DNA of 38,046 bases from contig CAMNRO010000023.1 in the NCBI GenBank assembly GCA_946553045.1, forward strand, positions 1 to 38,046, in the 5' to 3' direction. How positions within the stretch are numbered: the stretch's first letter is position 1; each line of letters opens with the position of its first letter. The notes beneath the pieces were generated by a model. It was not told the DNA's origin. It did not search any database and saw nothing but the letters and a program-made list of their open reading frames with translations. Position numbers and translations under genes: made by a program. Source of the stretch: an uncultured Porphyromonadaceae bacterium (GTDB taxonomy: Bacteria > Bacteroidota > Bacteroidia > Bacteroidales > Muribaculaceae). Positions 38,002-38,046 of the stretch are shown here, piece by piece.

Positions 38002-38046
38002 ATTAAGAATTATGAATGATGAATTCTGAATTGACAGTTTCGTCAC

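Noticed and set aside
1..38046. CRISPR array, insertion sequence or rRNA
   Set aside because: No regularly spaced 25-40 bp direct repeats, no transposase with DDE motif and no rRNA-like sequence were seen; the 25-bp duplication at the start is only two units.

Overview
The window is bacterial chromosome from a Bacteroidota member, most likely order Bacteroidales and possibly a Muribaculaceae-like gut lineage (the family is inference). Evidence: many Bacteroidota -7 promoter boxes (TAnnTTTG) a short distance upstream of genes, few Shine-Dalgarno sites, a Bacteroidota-type LptD, type B ribosomal protein L31, a NigD-like lipoprotein, PorT-like outer-membrane barrels and lipoprotein-rich envelope genes.

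Region 1 (1 to about 6033) is the right part of an integrated mobile element. It abuts the 3' end of a tRNA-Leu(CAG) gene and is visibly AT-richer than the rest. A tightly packed minus-strand operon (4774 to 688) encodes a MerR/excisionase-like HTH protein, a protein with two copies of an HTH-like module, a small protein, a winged-helix replication-initiator-like protein, two different DnaC-like P-loop ATPases and an XRE regulator. A 260-aa protein of unknown function lies next to the tRNA, and an Api92/DUF1281-like protein lies at the window start. No integrase is visible; it would have to lie left of the window.

Region 2 (6033 to 13.4 kb) is core-like chromosome: tRNA-Leu, rpiB, a membrane GT2-like protein with a degenerate DXD motif, a LytS/LytTR two-component pair followed by a CorA transporter, a cupin gene divergent from an HxlR regulator coupled to a RibD/DHFR-like reductase, and a VOC protein with a DUF4405-type membrane protein.

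Region 3 (13.4 to 31.1 kb) carries a complete tripartite MacAB/TolC-type efflux operon, a DUF2807 adhesin-like protein, lptD, rpmE2, a BNR-repeat lipoprotein, an iron-containing alcohol dehydrogenase, a YciO-type protein coupled to a B3/B4-domain protein, a secreted leucine-rich-repeat protein, a truncated SDR-like protein, a GlsB/YeaQ membrane protein, a secreted metallophosphoesterase fused to a PQQ-type propeller, and a NigD-like lipoprotein.

Region 4 (31.1 to 38 kb) is an envelope-regulation cluster. An ECF sigma factor, a membrane anti-sigma candidate, a Spy/CpxP-like protein and a FocA/NirC channel form one operon. Just downstream lies the most unusual gene in the window: one 515-aa frame that encodes an ECF sigma factor, a transmembrane helix, a proline-rich periplasmic linker and a C-terminal outer-membrane beta-barrel, followed by the NigD-like lipoprotein. 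A barrel protein, an alanine-rich LEA-like protein and a SurA-like periplasmic chaperone/isomerase close the window. A plausible shared theme is sensing and maintenance of the cell envelope (LptD, SurA-like, sigma factors, MacAB).
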